Shown here one piece after another: positions 1 to 14,800 of a stretch of 64,000 nucleotides of DNA. Below the pieces are notes generated by a model. That model worked only from the letters and a program-made list of their open reading frames with translations. It was not told the origin of the DNA and searched no databases. Origin of the DNA: Anadara kagoshimensis (taxonomy: Eukaryota > Mollusca > Bivalvia > Arcoida > Arcidae); the NCBI GenBank assembly GCA_021292105.1, contig CM037871.1, positions 52,869,261-52,933,260 of the forward strand, written 5' to 3'. Position 1 is the first letter of the stretch. Each line of letters starts with the position of its first letter. The translations under genes were made by a program, and so were the position numbers.

Positions 1-27
1 TATATATATATATATATATATATATCT
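1..27. repeat. TA microsatellite at window start
   Basis: TA repeat leading into TCTATGTGC. The same tract precedes exon 6 in units 2 and 3. Confidence 0.9.
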
Positions 28-228
28 ATGTGCTTTAAATAATAGTTCTTATATATTATTGTCTGTAACACAAACGTCTCCAATTTGTGAATCATATAAC
101 CATCGGGGGTACAAAGTATACATCAAGATTTTTATATTTTTTCTGCGTTTTTGAGGAAAACTCAGAAACTTTTAAACTTTTTAAAGGGAGATTATTTTGA
201 TTAACAATATTATTTATATGTTTAACAG

Positions 229-979
229 ATTCACTGGAACGTTTAAAGTGTTTGGATGACAGAAGCCAAGACAAAGACGACCAGGTTGAAGTTTTATCTG
301 TAACCATAGAAACGTTATCTCAAACTGTTGATAAACTTTGTAATAATCTAATAGAAAGACAGAATGTTGAGCAAGATTCAACGGTACAGGATATTTCTGA
401 AGACAGCGAGGACATGGTTAATACTGATTCCGAAAAAACAGATATAACCGAAGACATAGACGTGTATGAAATGGATATTGTTCCAGAAGAGGAGATTGTA
501 ACCCGTGAGGAAATAGACAACATTGAAACGACTAAAGCAACTAGACAGGAACAAATTGTACCGAATGTGACCAGTTCTTCAGAAAACACTGACATCCAAA
601 GACAGACGAGAGTGGAGGGAAACTATAGAGATAATGACGGGCCAAGAAACAGAGACAAATATTCAACGGCGGCACGCCATTCAACTAACATTGAAAATAT
701 CCCAAGAATTAAGGTTACACGGAATGACTTAGGATTCAAGCGAAAGTTAACAGAACAAGTAGATGACAACAGAGTTTACTGTCTTGAAAACAGAATAGAA
801 GAAACAAGAAGTACGCCGTTACAAATGTCTAATATACCGGTATCACAAGATATAACAACAGACCAAACAGAAAGACAAACAGAAACAACAGAAGACGATC
901 TATTTAGAGGGTTAGGTTTAGACCTGGATGGAACCGATCGGCAGACAAGCGAACTGTTGGAAAGATTTGCCACAATGAG
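229..979 (+). CDS. Copy 1 exon 6 (coiled coil and acidic region)
   Basis: Acceptor TTTAACAG at 221-228, donor ATGAG|GTTACG, phase 1 to 2, 751 nt. Protein identical to copy 3 exon 6 (62866-63616). It differs from copy 2 at only three positions within the spliced exon (CNNLIE against CNSLIE; an Ile for Asn near EQIVPN; KYST against KHST). Begins with the second half of a coiled coil and passes into an acidic disordered stretch. Confidence 0.85.
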
Positions 980-3900
980 GTTACGGTTTGCTTTTTGTGT
1001 ACATAATGTATTTATAAAAACATCAGTCTAAAGGTTTCAAGTTCAAAATCGAATATGCATCATATCTTTAAATTTGTGCTATAGCAAAAATACATTTATG
1101 TTTCCCGAATCCAGTCAAGCATTTGCAAGAAACGCAATTTACTCATAATATATAATAATTATAATTTGATATAATTTACAAAAATTTAATTTTAAAACAA
1201 AACATTAAGTTAGTTGATTACAAGTTACTTAAATAAACTAGAATTGACTTTGAGCTGAGTGTGTGATAAACAATTTTATACTTTTCGGGTCAATCGGCAA
1301 TGAAAGCACCAGACCTAAGAAAAGTTAAAACTCCCTGGGCACGATAATCCCATTTATAACATTAATAAATAACATAGTGTAACAATTTTGTTTCAGTTTG
1401 AATATTTTTATATGTTCATCGTACTTCATTGTTTTTAGTTTTAAACTGAAACTAACAAAATTTGAATTCTCATTGTTTGTGTTTCACAATTTAAATGTTG
1501 TGTAAATATAAATTTCTTGTATTTCTAGAACAAAGAATGGAAATGAGTACAGAAATTTAGTTGCCAACCCATCAGGTACATTAAAACCGGACTAGAAACG
1601 TGCACTTTGCCAATGCAAACAAACCTAGATACAATAACGGATGTGGTGGTGAAAATACTATCGTATTTTTTTCCGTCATTGTTTATGACTATTTTCATTA
1701 TTTACACCTTTTAAAAGATTGTGATTTGTGATTAGATTTCTTTTCATTTCACACTTGGTGGGTGTAGCTAGCTAAACAGGAGATAGTTACCCTTCTATCG
1801 CGCCTCCCTCGTTAAAGTTCATGTTTAAATTCATTTGCCATTTTCAAAGTTTTTACTTTGGGTTTGGACTGTGATGTTTGTTTTTGATCATTGGACAAAT
1901 CAAGGGTAAGAATATGCTAATCGTACAACATCTGGTGATGGATGTTGATTCACATTATGTCATTGATATAGTATTGGATCCTTGCTTTATAGTATTTTTG
2001 TATTTAATTGTCAACATCACGGGTGGAATGCTGATGCCAGTTGGTTTTTTGTGAAATGTGAGATAAAGGCGTGAACATCAAACATTCAAATTGAATTTTA
2101 AAGTCAATAATGACAATATTTCAATCATTTTAGGCCTTAGTCGAGAAGTTATAGACGAAAGTCTGTGGGCAGAATGGGCACAAGAAGAAGTTGAAAGAGG
2201 TAAAATATATGGTTCGGCGTATTAAACTTGGTAATACTTGCAATAACCACTTATAGATAAAAAGCCTCGGAATATCCAGAATATCTATATTGTTCAATGG
2301 ATTTGGTGTGGACCACTTCCCTGGGAAAAGTTCGTGTGTTGAATCTAACTTGTCAGTTTCAAAGTTTGCTTCTGGATTGTGATCGGACATAGATTATGTT
2401 TGTTTTTTTTATTAATACAGCATTAGACGGATTTCTATAAGAAGCATTTGGATATAACAATGATTCCTGTGATTTGTTTCTAAATGCCATTAAAATCATT
2501 GTAGTAAAACAAAGTAGTACTTGTTGATAAATAAGGAAAGACAAACATTTAACTATAGTTGAAAAATTAGCACTTCTCTAAAAATTAATGATTTTATTTG
2601 ATTTTAGACGTAATGCTTAAAATCTAAAACTATTATGAACACATGACTTTATACACATTGAAATTCCTCAAAGCACTTGTTAGACATGAAACCTGATATG
2701 TTAGACCTGTAACAAAATTCATATGAATTGTAACTTGGCACATTGCGGAAGTGTAGGTTTATATATATATATATATATATATTATTGAGTATGCTTCATG
2801 TCCGGTAATAGTTATAAGGGATTTGCTATACATGTATAATGGGCCAAAGTATTTAATGCTTTGAACAAATCATCAAATATCTACTATAAAAAAGTTATAA
2901 CAAATATCTTAAAATGCTCAATTTTAATTAATATTATTTTTAAGCTAAAGCTTCACCGATACCACCGACGGACGGCCCTAAAACAGTACTGTGCCTAGAT
3001 ATTTCAGCAAGCATGAAAGGAGCGCCGTTCAAGCAAATGAAAGCACTAGCCATAAAGTTTGTAAATGGTAAATATTCTATTATCATAAGAGACTTATAAA
3101 TGCACAGAGCAGTTATAGGCGGACATGGCCGAGTGGCACTGTCACTGAGTTGTGGGTGCGATCTTAATTCGGGACTTTGAAATTTTATGAAATGAATTTA
3201 GTTCCTATCCATACTAGAGCTGTAAAAAGCTGAATAAGGTATAGTCATTCGGATACGAATAAAAACCGAGGTTCTTTGTCTCATACACGCTAAAGAAACT
3301 TATGTAGAGTTCGATAAAGAGCAGGCCCCTGTACTGTGGCCGCTAAGAGGTACTTACAACTGAAACCGACCGAGCGAAGTAAGAAAGTTATGTACCTGTT
3401 TAATTTAGATTGTTTAGTATTGTTTTTTATTCGCTAGTTAATAAAACATACCTTTCTTATAATATTGAACATTAAAGGAAGCAAACTTCAGTTCAAGATT
3501 CTATATTGTGTTGGCTTCTCATATACTCTGTAATAAATAATTTTGAAGCACTCTTGTTGTTTTGTAAAGGCAACTGTTACTGAATGAAAATACTGCGTCT
3601 GAACAATTTTTTCTAATATTATGCTTTTAAAAATAATTTTAATAATTTTACATTAGATACTCATCACACTAAATTGTCAGTAAAATATGGTTAAAGTATA
3701 AACAGAAATATTTTACACTCAGTTATTTGTCTATAAAAATTATTACTGAAAATATTTTAATTTTTTTTGATAAAATGTATTCATAACCAATCGGCCTAAT
3801 GCGCACTTTAGGTTTCCATGATGTATATTTTGCAATAATCCAGCTTTAATGAGAAAAATATGACAATTTCTGCAATGATGGAAAATTAACAAAGTCCATT

Positions 3901-5704
3901 TACTCCACCCTTTTTACCATGAAAGGCACAATTATATGCCATGAGCTTTTTTATTCATATAATCTAATCTGCTTATTATGCAAGAAAGGCTAATCAACTA
4001 TGTGCTGTGTCCTGTGTAAAGTCAAAACAAAATAATGTTTTGTTTAATGTTCTTCTACCACAATCCTTCTGAAGGTATTTGTGATAGAATTCAGATTGAC
4101 TCACATGGGTGGTGGCTTTAAGTATGTATCTGGATTTTACATTTTCATTAATTTTCAGAAATATGTACATACATGTATTCTCAAACCTAACATTGGTACT
4201 ACTCGTAGCTTAATTGAGCGATGAATTAACAAATGTCAGTGATACGCCTGTGTTCTTAAATTAACTATGCAAACATTTAAACAAAATAAACATGTATAAA
4301 TTGTATTCACTTCAAATGCAAGTAATTTTGCAATTTAGTTGATAGGTGTTGGATCATTTAAGGTCTCTATAACCTTATAATTATTAAGATAACCAAATTT
4401 CTATTTCTCATCTGTAACTGGTTTTTGAGACAAATCCATAAAACTGAGTGTTATCCATTTCTGATTATACTTTAGTTTTCCTTTTGCAATGGATAAAAAG
4501 AATGAATTGGATACTTCGCACCAGTCTGCAAAATATCCGATTCTTGTATATTTCAATAACAAAGAAATAAAATACTGTAATATTGTGTTTTACAGTCTCA
4601 TGTATTCACATACAAAACAACCATTTATATTGTATTATATGTTACGATTTTAGAGATGGAAAATATTACGAAAATGGGAGTTTCTGAAAACATTGCACTT
4701 GTTACGGTTGGTCATGAAACCCGTGTTGTAAAGCATATGTGTATGGATTATAAAGCTATTATATCATGTATAGGTATGTGTATTGTTAATGATATTCATA
4801 GGTATGAATTAAGGAAACACCAATTAAAAGGAATGATTAATAGCTGGTTATGTGATTTACATCACAAATTACCTTGCCATATTATAATGACAAAAGAAAA
4901 TGGTATTGGACACCTGTAAACCTTAAGCCTGTAATGGGGTGTGCAATACCACTTTCTTTTATCATTACAGTTTGGTCTAATAATTTGGGATGTAACTGCT
5001 AATAACAACTCCTTTTATAGAATAAAAAGGTGGGGTTGTTGGGTATGAATTTTATTTAGTCTGAAGTGAAATTGAAAATTTTACGCAGTGCGCAAACTTT
5101 TTGAAATAAGATTTTGAGCAGAGGCAGGTATTGCACATTTTGTCACTTCCTAATAAATTTAAAGTGATGCCACTAAAAATGGCAAAGTTTTGTAAAATGT
5201 CACGATCTTTGATAAACGAGGTTTAATATTAATTAATATGGTTTAGCATATATGATTGTCTGTTGTTTGAAATCTTTTATCATGGCTACCAAAATGCAAA
5301 TTATAGGGTCTTCTGTACTAGTATTCATATAGTTCTGAAACAGCATTATTTAGATCCGTTTTACCTCCATACAAAAACAGATATTATAACAATATTATAA
5401 TTGGCTAATCTATAACGCTGGCAACAGATAACTACATATAAACAAACAAACAAACCATTATTTTGTTAAATATATTACTTTTTGCAGAAAAACTTTGTCC
5501 AGATGGACCCACTCCACTTGGAGGGGGACTTTTGATGGCCTTAGCTGGTGCATTGGGAAAAGGTAATTTATATCAGTTTTATGACTGAGTCATGACGATT
5601 TTTGTTATTGATAATAACATGATTTTTTATGATAATACGTGCATTGATAACACTGAATACACATTATACCTATGTTAGTTTTGAAAATGTATAGAACATC
5701 CTAG

Positions 5705-5739
<35 letters not shown>

Positions 5740-5779
5740 TATATATATATGAAAATGTATAGAACATTCTAGAATATAT

Positions 5780-5841
<62 letters not shown>

Positions 5842-8800
5842 GAAAATGTATAGAATATATATATGAAAATGTATAGAACATTCTAGAATATATATATCAC
5901 AATTTATTTGTAAAGCCTTGATGGTTTTTTTGATATTTAGATTGGCATTTATTAATTGAATAACTTTAATTTTATTTTGTAACATTGATCATTGGTTAGG
6001 ATGTCTTACTACATTTGTCGATGTTACTGTATCCCCAAGAATAATTTTGATAACGGATGGAAAAGCAACACCGGATGGAGTTTTAGATGGTCCTGATGAA
6101 TCACCCTCACCATTGTTTAATTTTCAGGTAATTATTCATAAGTACGTTTCAGCTTTACTTGTGTCCTCCTGTTCAAAAACGTATTAGACCGTCATTACAA
6201 CGTTGTTGATAGGTACCATACATATCAAACGATATGATGCCTCTATATCCAATATTGTCGTGGATATAATTGACGACAGTTATAAGTTAATTCATAGTTA
6301 ATTCAGTGCCCCTTTTACTATCATTTTTGAATTTACATGGCGGGTGTAGCTACCTAAACGGAAAGGTCTTGCCCCTCGTAACACTTTAGCTCAATTCCTT
6401 GTTACAACTATATTTGTTAGTCTTAAATCTTCTTATATTGCTGTTTGGATTATGATTTGAACACGACAACTTTTTGGTTTGTTTTTCTTTGATAATCCAT
6501 TGTTAATGTTTATTTTCTTCCATCCCTATTCATTCAATTTTATTACGATGCCTATGGTCGGTAATTTACCATGCGGTATAAAAGCGAAACTGAAAATATT
6601 TTACATAGTTCTTTAGCGAAAACGAAATAACATGAAGATATATATTTAGCGATTTTTACGTTCTCTGGAGCCTGGTAAACAACGTAATGTGTCTTTTATA
6701 TTTTTAAACTATGCGGTTAAATTTTCGTTTTATTGTGTTTTAACAAAAGAACCCATGGAGGAAATTCCAATGTTGAATATCCAAACGACACAGAATGACA
6801 CAGCTTGCATGGTGATTGATTGTATGGCCTTCATACATTAATACCGCTTAAGTGTTACATTACCAGTCCTTGTTATGTTTTAACAGGTACAGTTGAAACT
6901 TAATGCAGTATCTAGTGATCTTGGGAGAAGAGGAAACCGAGTATTTTGTATACCAGTGGAGATGCAAACCTTGTAAGTCCTTTATTTTTGTGTATGAAAA
7001 AATAGAACCACATTCTGAAGAATTTCTACAAAACCGTACAGCACCTATAATAACAGTGATATTGTTTGTTATATATTTGTGGCATTTACGAATCAATAAG
7101 AAACCAGCCTAACTTACTTCCGATTGAGATTCACCTATTTTTCGATGTAATTGGTCTCTAGTATGATGCAATAAGACCAACGTGTTCAAGTGTCATTAGC
7201 ACAGAACTGAATACGTCAGAGTCCTTTACATTGACCCACTGCTAATCAATCTTCACGATTTTTTCAATTTTGTAATAGGATGAAGTCTCTAGGAGAGGCC
7301 AGGCGAATAAACCGTTTCGCTTTATAATATTCATTACAACGTTGACAGTGTTGAATGTCGCCCGTTGTTCTGTTGCTGCAAAACACTTTCAGAAATTTAC
7401 ATCGATGATTTTAACGTATTGCGGTTCTCAGCTGATCTAACACGTTTGCATATTACACTTAACATTGTATTTCTCTTGGTTAAAATCCATCATACCAACA
7501 CCTTTTGCGTCCGAATAAAATGTGGCATTCATCTTGCCAGCAAATGGTTACGTTTTAATCTCTTTGTCCTCGGAGACTCAAGCCCTTCTCCTTAATGGGT
7601 TTGAGTTTTATATCAGACACAAATTAAAATATTTTTTACCTAAAACGCTTCCACAAGCATACTGAAACTCTGGTTGGCATTTGCTCATCGCTAAAAATTT
7701 GGGAACCCAGCAGGTGTCTAGCTTTCGCATACCTGACGATCATATGATTGGTAAAACGATTCCATATAAAATGCCTAATGTCTGCTCCTTTTTTGCCGGA
7801 ACCACTACGGTAGCTCAGTGATATAGCCTTGAATGTATTGGGAGGACGTGGGTTCAATCCCCGGCGAGTATGACTCAAGACTTGAAAGTGGTGACTGTTC
7901 TTTTGCCAAGCACTCGGCATTACGAAATGAAATTCACTGTTCTTTTGAATAGGATCTTAAAATAAACGAGGGCCTGTGTCACGATAGGCTTGGCATGCTA
8001 AAGAACCCTGCTGTATTATACAATTAGTGCAATGCAATTTCGCCAATGTCTGGCGACGTCTTGATACAAAGGAAATAATCTTGACTGGGACGTCAAACAC
8101 TATTACTCAACTCACTTACTCATTCTTTTGGCAACTTTCCAGAAATTGATAATTTGTTTTTTTCAGTATTGTTTTTGTTATTTTATTATGAGTTAGTTGA
8201 TAAAGACTAGAATTCAGCAAATTTAGACAGGATCAGATATATTGCAATAAAATTTTGAAAATCTTATTTTACACCATTTTCATTTATATTATTGATTTTC
8301 AAGATAATCAGTATTTCAGAAATACGTTCAGTATAGTAGTCGATAGTAAAAACTATTGACGTCAGTATGTTTGGCATAGAAATTAAACGATGAATCCCGA
8401 GGTGTAAGCGTGTTATGTTTCAATATTGCACGCAAACTTTGTTCAAGTCCGAGGTTTCTCAACGCATTTTTTTATACTACACCCTTTGTCACGTGACACT
8501 GTCGTTTTTGACGTCACACGATTGTTGCTGTCATATTGTACTAGTTCTTATATCCATTTACAAGAACCAATGCAATTTTTAAGCTTTATGGGACAAAATT
8601 GTATTTTTTAGATGAACTACCTAAAGTGGGAAGTAAACCAAATGTATTTTGATATATTATAAAAGGGTTATTGAACTGATGCTGTGAAATATTGTCCCTC
8701 GTTGAGTCAAAATTTGCACTCGATAGCTCGTGCATATGTCGAATCAACGCGGGACAATATTTCACAACATCAGTTTAATAACCCTATAGTATTACAAATA

Positions 8801-11800
8801 GTATACATTGAACGGCATATTTGTCTTTTATTTCAGGCAAACATAAAAATAATAACATCTGAAAGTGGCGGTCGAATAGTTCCTCCAGAAAAACTGAATT
8901 ATCTTATTCGAATGCACATGAATTTTGTAAGTATTGTTTTAGCTTTCAGTTTGACACTTAAGTGAGTTCACAAAAATTTAAATATAACATTCTCTCAAAA
9001 TATTAAACTACATTTAAGCTGGTGCTTAACAGTGTTTGGTCTGGTAAAAAATAAAGCTTTCAGTTCACCTGAATCTTGTGTAAACTGCACTACTAAACTA
9101 CTGTCCCAAATCAGATGATATTTAGCAGTGCTAATGTGAGGGTCTTAAAAATTTGCACAAATGAAGGGGTTATGCCCCCTTGGCGCCCCATAAAAGGGAA
9201 AATTGTGAAAATCTTAGATAACATCTTCTCTGAAGTGATAATGTTTCATGTAAAACATACTTAATGCACCTAGTTTCAGATTTGCACAAATCGTCTCTGT
9301 ACTGGTCAAAATGATGACATGGCAAAGAACTAAAGGGGGGAATTGTTAGTATTTTAGGAAACTATAAATTTTTGTATAAGCATGTATATTACAATATTGT
9401 AGGTAATGGCATAAAGATCATTTTGATATGAAGGTCATGGGTTCAAAGGTTAAGGTCACAGATACAACCGGATACTGAAATGATTATTTATCTCGAAAGT
9501 TATACGCGTTTTCCATACGCATGTATATTAGAATATGTAGGATTGTAATCGATGTTGAAATATTGCAGGCCCTCGCAATGCAGATGAAAATGCAGATAAA
9601 AGACACAACGATTGACGAAGCGACAATGAAAATCGCTGTAAGAACAGCTTTTTCAAGTTTACCCGAGGATGATATAGTAAGTGCTTTTGAATGATAAAAC
9701 TTTGTCATGCTGAGTGTCCATCGATGTTTGACATGGTACATAGGGTCGTGTCACCTGCTTTAACCTGTATGACGTTTTTATGACACTTAAACTCTGCATC
9801 AGTACTTGATTGATTTTTAAAATTCGACTTAAGACACTCCATTGAAGGGTGGAATATATATACAATTAGTTATTTTGTAGCTATATGATTTTAAAACTGA
9901 AGGTATACAGATTTACAGGAAAAACATAGCTTTTTTTACCATAGACTGTGCTTTCGAATATAATATTCAGTCAATCTTTAACTATATTTTTTCAGGATTT
10001 TGTTTTCAAACTGGAAAAATCATGGCTGTAATTTTCCTATGTAAATTAAAACAAAGTATTAATAGTATGCGCAATATATATATTTTACATACGTAGTATA
10101 TTATGTTATATGCCTGACATTAGTAATTGGGGTTTTCTTTAGGAGGCGATATTAGAGTTTGTGAAAAAACCAGAAATACTTGCATTTAATGTTGCCGACA
10201 TTTTGAAAGAAAAAATACATAAAGAAATACGTGGATCTAACTTGCCAAACATAGGTACACGAGTGAAACGTGGACCCGATTGGAGCTGGCAAGACCAAGA
10301 CTCTGGTGGGCCTGGGACGGTTATTGGACACCAACAAGAAGGTATACAGTCCACATCAGTTTATTATTGTCAAATTTTTAAAACAACTATCATAGAACAT
10401 CCTACAGTACATCAACTATCTAATGAACTTAAATTGTATTGAAATTTTAAGAACAAAAAACCATCCAAAAAAACCAAAAACATGTCAATATGTGTCAAAA
10501 CCAAAATCCTAAAGTAAGTAAAAACTTTGAAGCTGGCAATTAAGGTTATACATGTGAACTTTCTACAGGGAAATGAGGCTATGTCGTACGGAAGGGTAAG
10601 CACATTCTGTCACGTGTAATTAAAATTAGGAAACCAAGGAACACGGAACCATGCAATACTTTGTATCTACATACAAAAAAATTAAATATGCAACACTTTG
10701 CTAAAAGTTGCATGTTAACGTTTTCATCCATACTGTCGATATTTAATATACCTATATATCTGTATTTGTTTCGTTGAATTTCTCTCTACTTGTATTATAA
10801 GGTGTGGTGTTCGTTGAATGGGATGGAAATGGCAGACACAATACATATAATATGGTCACAACAATAATATGATTTAACGGTTATTGATAAACCAAGGTCA
10901 TTGGGACCAGACGAATTAATAGCAACCGGATGTGCTGTCAGACGTGGTAAGTATATTATGTAACATATAAACACAAACATACCAAATCCTTGTCCAAATT
11001 ACATCCGATCCCAAAGCAAAGTAAACTGACAAACTAAAGTAAACATGTGAGCTGCCATCAGAAAAGTGAGGTTGGCTACTCCGGAAGGGTAAGCTCTTCC
11101 TGTTAAGATAGCTACACACGAAATAAATGTTATATTGTGCATATCATTTTCGTTTACGGATGGGTATAAACGTTGTACCTCAAATATATAGAGAATCGTG
11201 TAATTTTGAATTTTTTGAAGAAGGTGAATAAATCTCATAATGCAACGAAACTTGTCTGTAATCTTGTACTACACTTGTTTAATAAAACCTAAAGTGTGAA
11301 CGCTAATGAAGGTTAAGTTATACTGTATCTAGGAAAACTAACTCTTGATCTCTCTTATTATTATAAAATATAAGTATTATCATTATTTATTGCCTTATTT
11401 ACCTGACAAATCTTTTGATGGATAATAAGTATTGCAGGGTACGACCAAATCACTTTGATACCTGCTCTGCTTATCATTCAATTAAGAAGTTATCTAAGAA
11501 TAATTAATATTATTATTTATTGATTATTTAATTGATTTATTTATTCACTTATTTGCATTTATATATCTTTTGGAAATCTGTTGTTTTCATATCATTAAAA
11601 ACTCTTGAAAACTGATATTGTTCTAGGTCCTGACTGGAAGTGGGATAATCAGGATGGTGGTGATGGGACCATAGGTTATGTCTTTAAGGTTGAAGCGAAC
11701 GGATGGATTTTGGTAAAAAAAAATTAACATTTTCTTAATTTTATCAGTTCTATTTGTTAAATGTTTCAAATAATTTTTCGGTTTAAAAATACATATTTAT

Positions 11801-14800
11801 GAGGATTTATGTTTGGTTTTTGATATTCAAAGTGGCGCCATATAATGACAAAAATAAAATGCATTGTAAAATTGCAATAATGCTTATACTATTTAAATAC
11901 AAGAATTCACATTTATGCACATATGCCAAGTGGGTTATGGAAATCGTTGTTTATCCTATAACAACTAAAAAAACAAATATACCAACAAATATTCCAAATC
12001 ACAATCCCAAAGCAAAGGAAAGACTTTGAAACGGGCAAATACAGTTAAATACGTAAACCTCCTCTAGGGTAAACCTAATTGGTCATTTTAAGCAGCGAAA
12101 TCGATTTCTATTGTTTCACATTAATATAAACCGTTATTATTTCTTAAATTGTCATTTACTCCTACACACTTTCTTTAACATTTTGTCATTTTTAACAACC
12201 GATATATTCCAATGAGTCGTTCGTTTATTGCTGATTTTAATAAAGGAAACAAAATTTAAATAACTTAAAACAAAAAACAAACATACCAATCTATGTCAAA
12301 ATCGCAAAGCAAAGTAAAAACTATTTAAAAGCTAGCAAATTAAGTCATATATAATATAATGGTCTTCTCTTTCATCAAATTTTTACAATTTCTGTATTCT
12401 AAAGGTTCGGTGGCCAAATGGCAAAATGCGTAACTATCGTTTTGGAGCAGAAGATAGCTTCGATCTCATTATATGGTAAGTCTACGTACAATTCATTTTA
12501 TTACCTACAAAAAGATGTATGATTTATATTTTACTATGAATATACCATTAATTAGGTGTATATTCTGTTTTTCGACATTTTTATATTATGATGCAATTAT
12601 TGACGAACCTACCTTTAATTAAAATACTTAAAACCCTTTTTTAAACTTATAAACTTATATAAATGTATATAAAATCATCAATCAAAAACAAACAAAATAG
12701 TCCATGTCCGAATCACAATCCAGAAACAACAGAAGCAAAGTAATAACTTTGCAACTGACAAGTTAATTTGAACTTCCAGTAGAGAAGTGGGGCAGAGCAG
12801 TCGTAGTCAAGGATTTAGATATTTCATGAATTTGTCGTGTATGGGAAAGAAAAATAGGAGTCAGAATACACACATATTTCAATCGTTTTGTTATGACACA
12901 TTCTGCTAAACAAATTTAATTTCGCCTTTATCCCTAATATACACATTAAAACATAACATTGGATTATAATGTATATAATTAAATTTTAATACTATCCAGT
13001 GTTGTAAATTGTTTATATCTATGATCCCATAGACAAAATTTTTTGAAGCATGTCGGAACTACTTTTTATTTCTACGATGACGTCATTGACGTATTGTTTA
13101 CATGACGTCATATTGTGCAGAAAATGTTCATGCAAGGCTAGCTACCGGCGGTTGCCATTGGCGCTGGTTTTTTGTTTCATGTGTATAATTTAGATTACAT
13201 GAATGTTATGAATATTGAACTTAGCTTTGAATTTAATTATAAGGAATGATTGTAATTGTTTTCTATCTATGGGGTCATATTTTTGAAAATTAAATTATTT
13301 TTACAGTGATGAAAATGATTTGAAAGACTTCAGTTCAAAGCAATCAACATCACAGACAACACCTGCTACAAGTTCTGGTTCCAGAAAAAGACAAGATAGA
13401 TCTAATACTGATGAAGTCACTGGAGCTGCAGCGTCTGGGCCATCTCATAGGGAAAGTGTACAAAAAGAAAGGAAAGCGAGCACAGATGGAACAATCCTCT
13501 CATCTGAATCGACAACAGGTACATCAACTACTACAAGAAAAGCTAGTGTTACTACTAAAACAACACCTGTGCCAACGAATACAAAGAGTCTTGATACAAC
13601 CATCTCTACCAAAAGCAGAGGACATCCGTCCAGTCCAAGTAGGGCCATATCGAAAAAGGAAAGGAGTAGAAAGGATGAAATTATTATAATGCCAGCAGAT
13701 GATAAACGAGGACACAGCGATAAAGGAAATGAATCAAAACCTTTGACGCTTGCAAATAAACAGGGTATGATGGCATGTTTTCTTAAATTTCTTAACACTT
13801 ACGTTTACCATACATTCGTGTTTAATTCTCTGTATTCTGAAACAGAAAAGATTACAAAACACAATAGAATGGTGACCTCATGTTCCGGTTGTTGCCACGA
13901 AGATAGATGGGTAATTTGAAGCATGTAAAGATAAAAACGGTTATTTGTCATTGTTTGAATTTTCGGAATGTAAAGTGCTGAGTGTTAGCACTAGGAGTTA
14001 TTTTCAATTCCATATTCTTTAGGTTTATCCTGTTCACATTAACTCATCATTTGCATTATATGCCTGTATGATCAATAATCTTGATCAATATAACCTCTTT
14101 AATACTTTCCTAGTCATCTATATCATGTTTGAAGATATATTTGCATACATAGTGGATATGTACTTTATATACATCGTTCACTTCAGGAATAAATCAATGT
14201 CTAATTTTCTATTGTTAACTTTCCATTTCTATGCAGCAATATACATGCTTCTCTTGCTTATGTTTCCATTTCACTAATAATTATATTTGTACCATAGAGC
14301 AACTGCTAACAAATAAATTGCTGACGCAAAGATATTGTAAGTCTATGCTTTTCAAGGCCCTCAAAAAGATTAAATGGCCATAATATTGCTCATAAGGTGT
14401 TTCAATACCAATATTACCTTGGATATATTTGACGTCTAATAGTTCCATGTTACTTTCATTCTTAATTTTGAATACACAAAGGTTTAGCTAGGAGCCTACC
14501 CTTTCGAAGCACCCAGCCACACTTTTCTGTTGCACGTGCATGTGTGTTCATTTGTTAGCAAAACTACTTTGCTTCGTGATTTTGATGAACAAAATACTAT
14601 TTGCATGTTTTGACAGTGATCACGCCTAAATCGACTGAAATAAAGCCAGATATCTCAATAGCTTTTTGGAGTTATCAAAAAGATAATAAGGAGTGGGAGC
14701 CTTACCCAGAAGGAATTAGCGAGAAAATAGAAACAGCTTTCTCCAGGAAACCAACCGGAACAACCGTGATACAGCTAAATAACATTACGTAATTACATTT

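Noticed and set aside
252-1031. 259-residue open frame taken as a single-exon gene starting at 252 (also 31988 and 62889)
   Set aside because: It opens at TTG, not ATG, and runs past a conserved donor (ATGAG|GTTACG). It is exon 6 of a spliced gene, with an acceptor at 227-228 and phase-matched exons on either side.
5675-5985. Open frames rich in Tyr and Ile
   Set aside because: Translations of TA microsatellites.
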